Notes under the pieces: model-generated
Told to the model about the DNA's origin: nothing
The model's database searches: none
What the model saw: only the letters and a program-made list of their open reading frames with translations
Shown: piece after piece, positions 28,280 through 36,790 of the stretch
How positions within the stretch are numbered: the stretch's first letter is position 1
Layout of the letters: every line of letters starts with the position of its first letter
Made by a program: the position numbers and the translations under genes
Assembly: GCA_017302615.1 (NCBI GenBank)
Contig: JAFLDB010000002.1
Location: 124,001-188,000, forward strand
Direction of reading: 5' to 3'
Origin: Sphingomonadales bacterium
GTDB lineage: Bacteria; Pseudomonadota; Alphaproteobacteria; Sphingomonadales; Sphingomonadaceae
DNA length: 64,000 nt

Positions 28280-30814
28280 ATGGCCCAGCGCTCCGCCACC
28301 GACAGCTCGCGCCTCAAGGCGGTCCTTGGTCCGACCAACACCGGCAAGACCCACCTCGCGATCGAGCGGCTCTGCGCCCATTCCTCGGGCATGATCGGCT
28401 TTCCGCTGCGACTGCTGGCCCGCGAAGTCTATGACAAGGTCTGCGCGATCAAGGGCCCGGACAAAGTGGCCCTGATCACCGGCGAGGAACGGATCGAGCC
28501 AAAGCACGCCCGCTATCTGCTGTGCACGGCCGAGGCGATGCCGGTGGGGGCCGATCTGGCCTTTGTCGCGCTGGACGAGGCCCAGCTGGGCGCGGACCGC
28601 GAGCGCGGCCATATCTTCACCGACCGGCTGCTGCACGCGCGCGGGCGGGAAGAGACCATGCTGCTGGGTTCGGCCACGCTGGAGCCGATCGTCAAGGCGC
28701 TGCTGCCCGCTTGCGAGATCGTCAGCCGACCGCGCTTTTCCACGCTCAGCCACGCCGGAGCGAAGAAGCTCAGCCGGATCCCGCCGCGCTCGGCCATCGT
28801 CGCGTTCAGTGCCGAGCAGGTCTATGCCGTGGCCGAAATGCTGCGCCGGTTCCGCGGCGGGGCGGCCGTGGTGATGGGCGCGCTCAGCCCGGAGACCCGC
28901 AACCGGCAGGTAGCATTATACCAGCAAGGCGAAGTCGATTACCTGGTCGCCACAGATGCCATCGGCATGGGGCTCAACCTCGATATCGATCACGTCGCCT
29001 TTGCCGGCCTGTCCAAGTTCGACGGGGTGCGCCAGCGGCGGCTGACCACCAGCGAGATGGCCCAGATCGCCGGCCGCGCCGGGCGGCACCAGCGCGACGG
29101 GACCTTCGGCACCCTGGCCGGCAGTGGCAGCTACGATGCGGAGTTCTCTGCGGAAGAAGTCTACGCGATCGAGGAGCATCGCTTTCCGCCGCTGACGAGA
29201 TTGTTCTGGCGCGAGGCCGAGCCCGATTGTGGCAGCCTTGCCGCGCTGATCGCTGATCTGTCACGCCCGCCCGAGCGCAAGGAACTGGCCCCCGCCCCCG
29301 AAGCGATCGACCTGGCCGTGCTGCGCCGTCTGGCCGAAGACCCGGAACTTGTCGCGGGCGTTCGGGGCGAGGCACAAGTGCGGCGGTTCTGGCATGTCTG
29401 CTCCTTGCCGGATTTCCGCCAGCATGGAGCCGAAACCCATGCGCGGTTCGTGGCGCGGCTATGGCAGGACTTGCGCCACGGCCAGTTGGGCGGCGATTTT
29501 GTGGCCCGCGCCATTGCCGAGCTCGACAATCCCTCGGGCGATATCGACACCCTGCAGATGCGGATCTCGGCGATCCGGACCTGGTCCTACGTCGCCCAGC
29601 GGCCCGACTGGGTGCTGGCGCGCGAGGAGATGGCGGCGCGGGCACGGGCGGTGGAGACGCGCCTGTCCGATGCGCTCCATGCCCGGTTGACCGAACGGTT
29701 CGTCAACCGCCGCACCTCTGTGCTGATGAAGAAGCTGGGGCCGGACGCCGGACTTTTGCCGGTTCGGCTGGTCGAGGATGAAGTGCAGGTCGACGGCGAA
29801 CCGATCGGGCATCTTGCCGGTTTTCGCTTCCGGGTCGATCCGCAGGCGCGCCATGCGGACCGCAAGCTATTGCTGGCCGCGGCCGAGCGCCACTTGCCCG
29901 AACTGCGTGCACGCCGGGCCGAAGCCCTGCTGGCCAGCCTGGCCGATGACAGCACCGCGCTGGCGCTCGACGGACCCAGGCTGACCTGGGACGGTGAAGC
30001 GCTGGCGACACTGGAGGCCGGCCGCAATCTGCTTCACCCGAAGGTGACGCTCGATCCGGCGCTCGCCGGTCTGGCCGCCGATTGCCGCCAGAGACTGGTC
30101 CATGCCCTGGAGCAGTGGCTGGAGCGCGCCCTTGCTCCGCTGGCCGCGCTGCGCCGGATCGATGCCGCCGCCGGAGAAGCCGCCGCCGGTCCCGAACTGC
30201 GCGCCCTGCTGATTCGCCTTACCGAAGCGGGCGGTCTGCTCGAACGCGCCGGATCGGGACTTGATCGGCTGAGCAAGGACCAACGCGAGCGGCTGCGCAG
30301 ACTGGGAGTGCGAGTTGGCGCCCTGGACCTGTTCCTTCCGGACATGCTGAAACCGTCGGCACTGGCCGCCTGGCGCACGCTGCTCGGCGCGCGCCACCTC
30401 CCCCTGCCGACCCCGGTGCCAGCCATGCCGCCGGTCGTGGCAACCCCAGGCAAGAGCGCAACGCCGCCGGGCTATCGCCGTCTTGGCAAACAGGCCGTGC
30501 GGCTCGACATGGCCGAAAAGTTGCTGCGCGCCGCCCATGAGGCGCGGCTGGCCGGACGCGGCAAGCCTTTCGTGATCGACCCGGCGCTGGCCATCTCCAC
30601 CGGGTTGAACACCGCCAGCTATGCCTGGCTGTTACGCCTGGCGGGCTTTGCCGCCAGTCCGGCGCGGCTCCTGCCCGAAGGGGCATATGGCCCGCCGCAG
30701 CCGGCGCGCTGGCGCTGGCGCCCACCCCGGCGTGAGGCCGAGGCCCCCCGTGCGATCGTCACGCCAGCCTTGTCCGGCAGCGCCTTTGCCGCGCTGGCCG
30801 GGCTGGTGCGCTGA
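28280..30814 (+). CDS. SUV3-like DExH RNA helicase
   Basis: A large superfamily-2 helicase (844 aa from ATG 28280) related to mitochondrial SUV3. Walker A is GPTNTGKT (residues 17-24), the Walker B motif reads VALDEAQ, and the later motifs are ATDAIGMGLN and QIAGRAGRH. A long helical C-terminal half (about 330-844) is less conserved. The role may be RNA unwinding or turnover. It is followed by an S4 RNA-binding protein in a TGATG junction and by fdxA, a neighbourhood I recognise as common in alphaproteobacteria. Confidence 0.9.
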   Translation: MAQRSATDSSRLKAVLGPTNTGKTHLAIERLCAHSSGMIGFPLRLLAREVYDKVCAIKGPDKVALITGEERIEPKHARYLLCTAEAMPVGADLAFVALDEAQLGADRERGHIFTDRLLHARGREETMLLGSATLEPIVKALLPACEIVSRPRFSTLSHAGAKKLSRIPPRSAIVAFSAEQVYAVAEMLRRFRGGAAVVMGALSPETRNRQVALYQQGEVDYLVATDAIGMGLNLDIDHVAFAGLSKFDGVRQRRLTTSEMAQIAGRAGRHQRDGTFGTLAGSGSYDAEFSAEEVYAIEEHRFPPLTRLFWREAEPDCGSLAALIADLSRPPERKELAPAPEAIDLAVLRRLAEDPELVAGVRGEAQVRRFWHVCSLPDFRQHGAETHARFVARLWQDLRHGQLGGDFVARAIAELDNPSGDIDTLQMRISAIRTWSYVAQRPDWVLAREEMAARARAVETRLSDALHARLTERFVNRRTSVLMKKLGPDAGLLPVRLVEDEVQVDGEPIGHLAGFRFRVDPQARHADRKLLLAAAERHLPELRARRAEALLASLADDSTALALDGPRLTWDGEALATLEAGRNLLHPKVTLDPALAGLAADCRQRLVHALEQWLERALAPLAALRRIDAAAGEAAAGPELRALLIRLTEAGGLLERAGSGLDRLSKDQRERLRRLGVRVGALDLFLPDMLKPSALAAWRTLLGARHLPLPTPVPAMPPVVATPGKSATPPGYRRLGKQAVRLDMAEKLLRAAHEARLAGRGKPFVIDPALAISTGLNTASYAWLLRLAGFAASPARLLPEGAYGPPQPARWRWRPPRREAEAPRAIVTPALSGSAFAALAGLVR

Positions 30815-31107
30815 TGCGGATCGACAAGTTGCTGTGGTTTCTGCGGCTGGCCGGCAGTCGCAGCTTTGCCCAGGCCTGGGTCCTCGATGGCCACATCCGC
30901 CTGAACGGACGGCGAATCGAAAAGCCCAGCGCGGCCGTCGGCTGCGGCGATGTGCTGACTCTGCCGATGCGCGGCGAGGTCCGAATCGTCGAGGTTCTGA
31001 CCCTGCCGACCCGGCGCGGACCGGCCAGCGAAGCCCAGGCCTGCTATCGGGTGCTTGACGCGAGCGCTGGAAATCCCATAGCAGCAGGCAAAGACAACTC
31101 GCCTTAG
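30814..31107 (+). CDS. S4-domain RNA-binding protein (Hsp15-like)
   Basis: A 97-aa protein made mostly of one S4 domain: [40 protein letters not shown] and [14 protein letters not shown]. Hsp15 (HslR) of other bacteria binds stalled 50S subunits carrying peptidyl-tRNA, a plausible role here. The start overlaps the helicase stop (TGATG), so the two are co-translated. Confidence 0.88.
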   Translation: MRIDKLLWFLRLAGSRSFAQAWVLDGHIRLNGRRIEKPSAAVGCGDVLTLPMRGEVRIVEVLTLPTRRGPASEAQACYRVLDASAGNPIAAGKDNSP

Positions 31108-31121
31108 GGGACCTGATTGCC

Positions 31122-31460
31122 ATGACCTATGTCGTCACCGACGCCTGCATCAAGTGCAAGTACACCGATTGCGTCGAGGTCTGCCCCGTCGACTGCTTCT
31201 ACGAGGGCGAGAACATGCTGGTGATCAACCCCAGCGAATGCATCGACTGCGGCGTGTGCGAACCGGAATGCCCCGCCGAAGCGATCCTGCCTGATACCGA
31301 AAGCGGCCTGGAACAGTGGCTTGAGCTGAACGCCAAGTACTCCGCCGAATGGCCCAACATCACCCAGAAGAAGGAACCGCCGGCCGACGCCGACGAGCAC
31401 AAGGGCGAAGACGGCAAGTTCGACAAGTTCTTCTCGGCCGAGCCCGGCGAAGGCGATTGA
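31122..31460 (+). CDS. fdxA: Seven-iron ferredoxin FdxA
   Basis: A 112-aa 7Fe ferredoxin with one [3Fe-4S] and one [4Fe-4S] cluster. The cysteine patterns are [18 protein letters not shown] and [12 protein letters not shown]. The C-terminal extension [20 protein letters not shown] is typical of FdxA in alphaproteobacteria. It is probably a soluble electron carrier; the partner is unknown. It lies 14 bp after the S4 gene, and a strong stem-loop follows its stop. Confidence 0.95.
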   Translation: MTYVVTDACIKCKYTDCVEVCPVDCFYEGENMLVINPSECIDCGVCEPECPAEAILPDTESGLEQWLELNAKYSAEWPNITQKKEPPADADEHKGEDGKFDKFFSAEPGEGD

Positions 31461-31466
31461 TCGCAG

Positions 31467-31485
31467 GCCGGGGCCAGGCCCCGGC
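31467..31485 (+). terminator. GC-rich stem-loop after fdxA
   Basis: GCCGGGGCC and GGCCCCGGC are perfect 9-bp arms around a single A (realistically a shorter stem with a 5-nt loop). It is followed by only TT, so termination may be partial. Confidence 0.5.
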
Positions 31486-31520
31486 TTGGCCCGACCATTC
31501 AGTTCCTGCACCATTGCATG

Positions 31521-31546
31521 GGTGAGAAGCCGCAAGGATTCTCACC
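31521..31546. repeat. Inverted repeat in the fdxA-carD gap
   Basis: GGTGAGAA and TTCTCACC flank GCCGCAAGGA. It lies about 28 bp upstream of the carD -10 box, in the -35 region or just above, and could be an operator. No T-tract follows. Confidence 0.4.
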
Positions 31547-31562
31547 TCTGGCAATTATGTTA

Positions 31563-31588
31563 CAGTTGTGTTATATAATACCCAACTG
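31563..31588 (+). promoter_or_regulatory. Candidate carD promoter with a flanking palindrome
   Basis: A perfect TATAAT (31574-31579) lies inside CAGTTG (31563-31568) ... CAACTG (31583-31588). The local AT content is far above the surroundings. Initiation near 31586 would leave a carD leader of about 170 nt, which contains a hairpin TGGCGC-gtcat-GCGCCA (31719-31735) just before the ATG and a 33-codon open frame (31654-31755). Confidence 0.5.
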
Positions 31589-31758
31589 CGGCGGGCTTGA
31601 AGGTCCGTGCGACAGCCAGACATCATGAAAGGCGGGATGCACAGGGGCGGTTGATGGAGGCATCGGACCGGGTCGCAACACTTTTGTCCGTACCTCCCCT
31701 GAACAATCGGCTGTCCCTTGGCGCGTCATGCGCCATCCCGCGAACGAAAGGATGATAG

Positions 31759-32295
31759 ATGGTAGCCAAGGCCCATGCCTTCGACGTTGGTGACTACGTG
31801 GTCTATCCCAAGCACGGGGTTGGCCGGGTGATCGAACTGCAGGAGCAGGAAATCGCCGGGATGACTCTGGAGCTTTACGTTCTCAGGTTCGAGAAAGAGC
31901 GCATGACGCTGCGCGTGCCGACCAACAAGGTCGAAGCGATCGGGATGCGCAAGCTGTCCAGCGACAAGACCCTGCGCGAAGCGCTCGACACGCTGAAAGG
32001 CAAGCCCAAGGTCAAGCGCACCATGTGGTCGCGCCGCGCCCAGGAATACGAAGCCAAGATCAATTCGGGCGATCTCGTCTCGATCGCCGAAGTGACCCGC
32101 GACCTGTTCCGCGCCGACGACCAGCCAGAACAGTCCTATTCGGAACGGCAGATCTTCGAAGCCGCCTCTTCGCGCCTGGCGCGCGAACTGGCCGCGATGG
32201 AAAAGACCGACGAACCGGCCGCGCTGAAGAAGATACTGGCGATCCTCAACGAGCATGCGCCCAAGTACTACGCCGAAGCGGCTGCAACCGCCTAA
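31759..32295 (+). CDS. CarD-family transcriptional regulator (CdnL-like)
   Basis: Binds the RNA polymerase beta subunit and stabilises open complexes at promoters such as those of rRNA genes; in Caulobacter the homologue is CdnL. The 178-aa protein has the RNAP-interacting domain (FDVGDYVVYPKHGVGRVIEL, ERMTLRVPTNKVEAIGMRKL) in residues 1-75 and a helical DNA-binding part (about 80-178) including MWSRRAQEYEAKINSGDL and LAREL. It has its own promoter, ahead of a long leader, and a strong terminator after it. Confidence 0.95.
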   Translation: MVAKAHAFDVGDYVVYPKHGVGRVIELQEQEIAGMTLELYVLRFEKERMTLRVPTNKVEAIGMRKLSSDKTLREALDTLKGKPKVKRTMWSRRAQEYEAKINSGDLVSIAEVTRDLFRADDQPEQSYSERQIFEAASSRLARELAAMEKTDEPAALKKILAILNEHAPKYYAEAAATA

Positions 32296-32321
32296 GCCCC
32301 TGGTTCAAGGTTGAATTTGGC

Positions 32322-32350
32322 AAAGGGCCGTCCCGCCGGGGCGGCCCTTT
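32322..32350 (+). terminator. Intrinsic terminator after carD
   Basis: AAAGGGCCG (32322-32330) and CGGCCCTTT (32342-32350) with inner CCC/GGGG pairing give a stem of about 12-13 bp with a tiny loop. CCGTTTGTCC follows. It is symmetric with A-tract and T-tract. Confidence 0.75.
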
Positions 32351-32418
32351 CCGTTTGTCCTCTTGAAGCGTGTGGCATGGCGTATTATATCGGCAATACA
32401 CATTGCGGAGGAATCGCC

Positions 32419-33246
32419 ATGAAGTTGAGGTTGGGCAAGTTTGCAAAGGCGCTGGGACCGATCATCGCCGTGGCCATGGCTGCGGGCGTGGCTGGCTGCG
32501 ACGGCGCCAAGGTTTCGATCAACGGCGAAGAGGGCAAGCCGCTCTCCGAACTCGACCTGTCGGGCAAGGCGCCCGAGGAACTCGTGCTGGCCGGGCCCGA
32601 CGAGGTGCGCGTCACCACTGGCGACAAGTTGGCGATCACGGTCGAGGGCGATGCCGAAGCGAAGGACCAGATCCGCTTCAGCCTGAAAGATGGCAGCCTG
32701 GCGATCCACCGCGCCGACAAGACCTTCAATTCGGGCGGCAAGGTCGCGATCATCAACGTGACCATGCCCGCGCCGCGCGAAGTGGTGATGGCGGGGACCG
32801 GCAAGATCACCACTGTGGCTCTGGCCAGCAAGGCTGAAGTGACGGTGGCCGGGTCGGGCACGATCGAAAGCACCGCGATTGCAGGCGAATCGCTGGATCT
32901 GACCATTGCCGGATCGGGCAATTTCCGCGCCGCCGGGAACGTGAAGACGCTCGACCTGACCATTGCCGGCAGCGGATCGGCCCAGATGGACGCGCTGAAG
33001 GTCGAAAAAGCCGATGTCTCGATCGCCGGATCAGGCAGCACCGCCTTTGCCTCGGACGGCGAAGTCGATGCCAGCATCATGGGTTCGGGCAATGTAACGG
33101 TGAAGGGCCGCGCCCGTTGCACCGTCAGCTCGATGGGTTCCGGCAAACTGGTCTGCGAAACCCCGGTCCAGCAGAAGGACAAGGATGCGCCCGAGCCGCC
33201 GAAGGCTCCGGAAGCGCCGGCCGCACCCGAAGCACCCAAGCCCTAG
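32419..33246 (+). CDS. Lipoprotein with DUF2807-type (head-GIN) beta-repeat domain
   Basis: A 275-aa lipoprotein. Start ATG 32419 is fixed by GGAGGA 7-12 bases upstream; the signal peptide ends in GVAGC, so lipidation at Cys27 is predicted. The mature domain (about 60-255) carries regularly spaced AGSG/MGSG motifs (VTVAGSGTIE, LTIAGSGNF, LTIAGSGSA, VSIAGSGST, IMGSGNV), typical of the DUF2807 right-handed repeat fold found in putative auto-transporter adhesin heads. A Pro/Ala/Glu tail ends the protein. The function is unknown. Its 3' end overlaps the convergent tsaC gene by 4 bp. Confidence 0.82.
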   Translation: MKLRLGKFAKALGPIIAVAMAAGVAGCDGAKVSINGEEGKPLSELDLSGKAPEELVLAGPDEVRVTTGDKLAITVEGDAEAKDQIRFSLKDGSLAIHRADKTFNSGGKVAIINVTMPAPREVVMAGTGKITTVALASKAEVTVAGSGTIESTAIAGESLDLTIAGSGNFRAAGNVKTLDLTIAGSGSAQMDALKVEKADVSIAGSGSTAFASDGEVDASIMGSGNVTVKGRARCTVSSMGSGKLVCETPVQQKDKDAPEPPKAPEAPAAPEAPKP

Positions 33247-34190
33247 GCCGCAGCCCGCTTCAGACGGTCATTGATCGCGGCGCCGATTCCCTCCGCGGGG
33301 ATCGGCGCAACCGCGATTCGCGCCTGTGGCGCGGCGGCGGCAAGATGCAGGCATTCGTAGAGCCGTGCTGCGGCTTCGGCCAGGTCGCCGCTTGCCGACA
33401 GGGTTGCATCCCCGGCAACTGCTCCGAACCCGATCAGGAACTCGTCCACTTCAGCCGCAGCGGCATCCAGCCGCACCGGCTTGCCCGGCGCATAGTGGCT
33501 GGCCAGCTGGCCCGGAGCCTCGATGCGGCTATCCGCCGTGGCGTCAACCGGGGGGCCCAGCAGTTCGGTCAATTGTGCCTCGGTCACCGGCCCCGGTCGC
33601 AACACCTGCCAACCGGACCTGCGCAATGCGACAATGGTGCTTTCGATCCCGGATGCGCAGGCTCCGCCATCAAGAATCAGATCCACCGCTGCGCCAAGCG
33701 AGGCAGCGACATGATCCGCCCGGGTCGGGCTGACCCCGCCGGATCGGTTGGCGGACGGTGCTGCCAGCGGCAGGGCGCTCTCCCGCAGCAGTGCGCGCAT
33801 CGCCGGGTGAGCCGGGCAGCGCAGGGCAATGGTCGGCAGTCCCGCCGTTACTGCCGGAGCGATTCGCGCCCCTTCCTTTAGCGGCAGGACCATGGTGAGT
33901 GCGCCCGGCCAGAACGCTTCGGCCAAAATCCGCGCGCGACCATCGAATTCCGCAATCGCTTCGGCGGCCGCGAGGTTGGGCACGTGGACGATGAGCGGGT
34001 TGAAATCCGGACGACCCTTGGCGCGATATATCGCCGCTACGGCATCGGCGCTGTCAGCCCTTGCGGCCAGGCCATAGACCGTTTCGGTAGGCACCGCGAC
34101 CAGTCCGCCATCGCGCAGCATGCCAGCCGCCGCAGCGATGCCCGCCGCGTCGGCAGGGCGGATCGTGGGATGGAGCACCTTGCCCGTCAT
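33243..34190 (-). CDS. L-threonylcarbamoyladenylate synthase (Sua5 type)
   Basis: Makes threonylcarbamoyl-AMP from threonine, bicarbonate and ATP for the t6A37 modification of ANN-decoding tRNAs. The 315-aa protein has the YrdC fold in residues 10-195 (PTETVYGLAARAD at 34-46, SAPSANRSGGVSPT-like APSANRSGGVSPTRADHV) and a C-terminal Sua5 domain (about 205-315), so it is the long Sua5 form rather than short TsaC. It is divergent from the acyl-CoA dehydrogenase gene at 34248. Confidence 0.93.
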   Translation of the reverse strand: MTGKVLHPTIRPADAAGIAAAAGMLRDGGLVAVPTETVYGLAARADSADAVAAIYRAKGRPDFNPLIVHVPNLAAAEAIAEFDGRARILAEAFWPGALTMVLPLKEGARIAPAVTAGLPTIALRCPAHPAMRALLRESALPLAAPSANRSGGVSPTRADHVAASLGAAVDLILDGGACASGIESTIVALRRSGWQVLRPGPVTEAQLTELLGPPVDATADSRIEAPGQLASHYAPGKPVRLDAAAAEVDEFLIGFGAVAGDATLSASGDLAEAAARLYECLHLAAAAPQARIAVAPIPAEGIGAAINDRLKRAAA

Positions 34191-34247
34191 GCGCTCCCGC
34201 TATAGGCGGAGCGAGACAAAGCCAAGGAAAAGCGAGAGCCGCTAAAC

Positions 34248-35966
34248 ATGGACTTCACCGCCCCCACCGCCGACCAGATCCTGGCCATTCGCGTCAATGC
34301 CGGGATCGGGGAGCTCGCAAACCACCCGCGTTTTGCCGCCGCCAGTGCGGACATGGTCGAAGCGATCGTCGAAGGGATCGGTCAGTTCGCCGCCGGGGAA
34401 TGGGCGCCGCTCAACCGGCTGGGCGACAAGGAAGGCGCAATCCTCGCCAATGGCACGGTTTCGCTCCCCGCCGGTTTTGCCGAGGCCTATCAAGCCTATG
34501 TCGAGCAGGGCTGGAACGCGATTGCCGGGGACGAGGCCTTTGGCGGGCAGGGCCTGCCATTCACCCTGGCCGCCAATGTGCTGGAGAATCTGGGTGCGGC
34601 CAACATGGCCTTCAGCCTGCTGCCGATGCTGACCGTCGGCGCGATCGATGCGATCCACCACCACGGCAGCGAAGCGCAGAAGGCAACCTATCTGGCCAAG
34701 CTGGTCAGCGGCGAATGGTCCGGCACGATGAACCTGACCGAGCCGCAGGCCGGATCGGATGTCGGCGCGCTGCGCACCACTGCCACCCCGCGCGGCGACG
34801 GAACCTGGTCGATCAAGGGCACCAAGATCTTCATCACCTGGGGCGAGCACGATCTGGCTCGCAATATCGTCCACCTTGTCCTGGCCCGGACCCCCGGCGC
34901 ACCGGCCGGAACGCGCGGGATCAGCCTGTTTCTGGTCCCGAAGTACCATGTGAACTCGGACGGGTCGTTGGGGGCTCGCAACGACCTGCGTTGCGCCGGA
35001 CTGGAACACAAACTGGGGATCATGGCCAGTCCGACCTGCGTGATGAGCTTTGGCGACAACGACGAATGTATCGGCGAAATGATCGGGGCCGAGAACGAAG
35101 GCCTCAAAGCCATGTTCACAATGATGAACTCGGCCCGGATCAACGTCGGCAACCAGGGAGTGCAAATTGCCGAGCGGGCGCTTCAACAGGCCAGCCATTA
35201 CGCGCGCGAGCGGATCCAGTCGGCCCGTGCGGGATCGCCCAGCCGCGATTCGGTGGCGATCATCGAGCATCCCGACGTGCGCCGCATGCTGCTGCGAATG
35301 CGGGCGCTGACCGAGGGCGCACGGGCGCTCCTCTATTACACTGCCGGCATGGTCGATCGCGGCGCGCTGGAGATCGACGGCGCGCAGGCCCGGGCCGATT
35401 GTCTGGTGCCGCTGATCAAGGCCTGGGGAACAGACATCGGCTGCGAAGTGGCCAGCCTTGGCGTGCAGATCCATGGGGGCATGGGCTTTGTCGAGGAAAC
35501 CGGCGCGGCACAGCATTACCGCGATGCGCGGATTGCGCCGATCTATGAAGGGACCAACGGGATCCAGGCAGCTGACCTGGTCACCCGCAAGCTGGGCTAT
35601 GAAGGCGGAGCGGTGCTGAGCGCCTTGCTGGCGGACGCCGCGCGCGAATGCACCGGAAAGGCCCCGGACCTTGCCGCCCTGGCCGAGGACTGCATCGAGG
35701 TGGCCCGATGGATGGCGGGCGAGGCAAGTCTGGACGACAAGCTGGCCGGATCGGTGCCGTTCTGCACCATGTGCGCCGTGGCCGTTGCTGGCTGGCAGCT
35801 TCAGCGCCAGGCGGAGGCCGCCGAAGGGGCTTTGGCAGTGACGAAACCGGTGGTGGCCCGTTACTTCGCCGAGCACGTGGCGACCGAGGCACGCGGCCTG
35901 AAGGCCGCGGCGATGGCCGGATCGGGCCTGCTTTACGCGCTCGATGCCGAGGCGCTGGCCGGATGA
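34248..35966 (+). CDS. Acyl-CoA dehydrogenase, DmdC/FadE5-like long form
   Basis: A 572-aa flavoprotein that oxidises an acyl-CoA to the 2-enoyl-CoA. It is longer than the ~385-aa classical form because of an extra C-terminal domain (about 450-572) typical of the DmdC and FadE5 groups. Visible motifs are MNLTEPQAGSDVGAL, WSIKGTKIFITWGEH, LGIMASPTCVM, GGMGFVEETGAAQHYRD and the catalytic Glu in PIYEGTNGIQA. The exact substrate is unknown. It overlaps the DUF815 ATPase gene by ATGA at its stop. Confidence 0.92.
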   Translation: MDFTAPTADQILAIRVNAGIGELANHPRFAAASADMVEAIVEGIGQFAAGEWAPLNRLGDKEGAILANGTVSLPAGFAEAYQAYVEQGWNAIAGDEAFGGQGLPFTLAANVLENLGAANMAFSLLPMLTVGAIDAIHHHGSEAQKATYLAKLVSGEWSGTMNLTEPQAGSDVGALRTTATPRGDGTWSIKGTKIFITWGEHDLARNIVHLVLARTPGAPAGTRGISLFLVPKYHVNSDGSLGARNDLRCAGLEHKLGIMASPTCVMSFGDNDECIGEMIGAENEGLKAMFTMMNSARINVGNQGVQIAERALQQASHYARERIQSARAGSPSRDSVAIIEHPDVRRMLLRMRALTEGARALLYYTAGMVDRGALEIDGAQARADCLVPLIKAWGTDIGCEVASLGVQIHGGMGFVEETGAAQHYRDARIAPIYEGTNGIQAADLVTRKLGYEGGAVLSALLADAARECTGKAPDLAALAEDCIEVARWMAGEASLDDKLAGSVPFCTMCAVAVAGWQLQRQAEAAEGALAVTKPVVARYFAEHVATEARGLKAAAMAGSGLLYALDAEALAG

Positions 35967-36787
35967 CGGACCAGGGGGACCCGCTGGCCCGGATTGCCGA
36001 GGCGCTGGACCGACTGGCCCCGCCAGCGGTGGCGCCTGTCGACTGGACTTCGGCCCCGGCCTATGTCTGGCATGGCAACGCCCGACCGGTAGAACGGCTG
36101 ATCGCCCCGCCGCTGGACCTGCTGCAGGGGATCGACGCGCAAAAGGCGGCTGTGACCCGCAATGTCGCGCGGCTTGCCGCTGGCCATGCCGCACATGACA
36201 TGCTGCTGTGGGGATCGCGCGGCATGGGCAAGTCCGCACTGCTGCGCGCCGCCGTGCTGGATGCGCAGGGCCGCGATCCGGGCGCGATCGCGCTGGTGCA
36301 GGTCGCTCCCGAAGCATTGGACAGCCTGGCCGCGCTGTTTGCCGAGCTGGGACAGCAGGAGCGGCGCTTCCTGGTGTTCATCGACGATCTCGGCTTCGAG
36401 GAAAACGACAGCGCCGGCCCGCGGGCGCTGCGATCCTGGCTGGAGGGCGGAATCGAGGCCCGGCCCGGCAATGTCCGCATCGCCGTGACCAGCAACCGCC
36501 GCGCAATCGTGCCGCGCCACCTTTCGGAGCAGGACGATCCGATCAATCCGCGCGATGCCGTGGATGACCGGCTGGCCCTGGCTGACCGGTTCGGGCTGTC
36601 GATCGGCTTCCACAATTGCAGCCAGGATGATTACCTGGCGATCATAGCCGGATACTGTGCTGCTCACGACCTCGCCTGGAGCGAGGCCGAGGCACTCGAA
36701 TGGTCGAAGCGGCGCGGCGCGCGCTCTGGCCGGGTCGCCTGGCAGTTCGTCACCGAACTGGCCGGGCGCGCGGGAAAGAGCCTATAG
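35963..36787 (+). CDS. DUF815 family P-loop ATPase
   Basis: A 274-aa AAA-type ATPase of the DUF815 family. Walker A is GSRGMGKS (residues 84-91), with Walker B FLVFIDDLGFE and the arginine-rich AVTSNRRAIVPRHLSE sensor region; the YAIVAGYC-like HDYLAII segment ends with ARSGRVAWQFVTEL. The function is unknown. Its ATG overlaps the TGA of the acyl-CoA dehydrogenase (35963-35966), so the two are coupled despite no obvious link. It converges on the sorbosone-dehydrogenase-like gene 3 bp after its stop. Confidence 0.87.
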   Translation: MTDQGDPLARIAEALDRLAPPAVAPVDWTSAPAYVWHGNARPVERLIAPPLDLLQGIDAQKAAVTRNVARLAAGHAAHDMLLWGSRGMGKSALLRAAVLDAQGRDPGAIALVQVAPEALDSLAALFAELGQQERRFLVFIDDLGFEENDSAGPRALRSWLEGGIEARPGNVRIAVTSNRRAIVPRHLSEQDDPINPRDAVDDRLALADRFGLSIGFHNCSQDDYLAIIAGYCAAHDLAWSEAEALEWSKRRGARSGRVAWQFVTELAGRAGKSL

Positions 36788-36790
36788 CCC

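Noticed and set aside
31654..31755. 33-codon frame in the carD leader as a gene
   Set aside because: Poor Shine-Dalgarno and no recognisable sequence; kept only as part of the leader observation.
34242..36317. Long open frame antisense to the acyl-CoA dehydrogenase and ATPase genes
   Set aside because: No recognisable domain, Arg/Gln-rich low-complexity translation, and both genes on the plus strand are clear.
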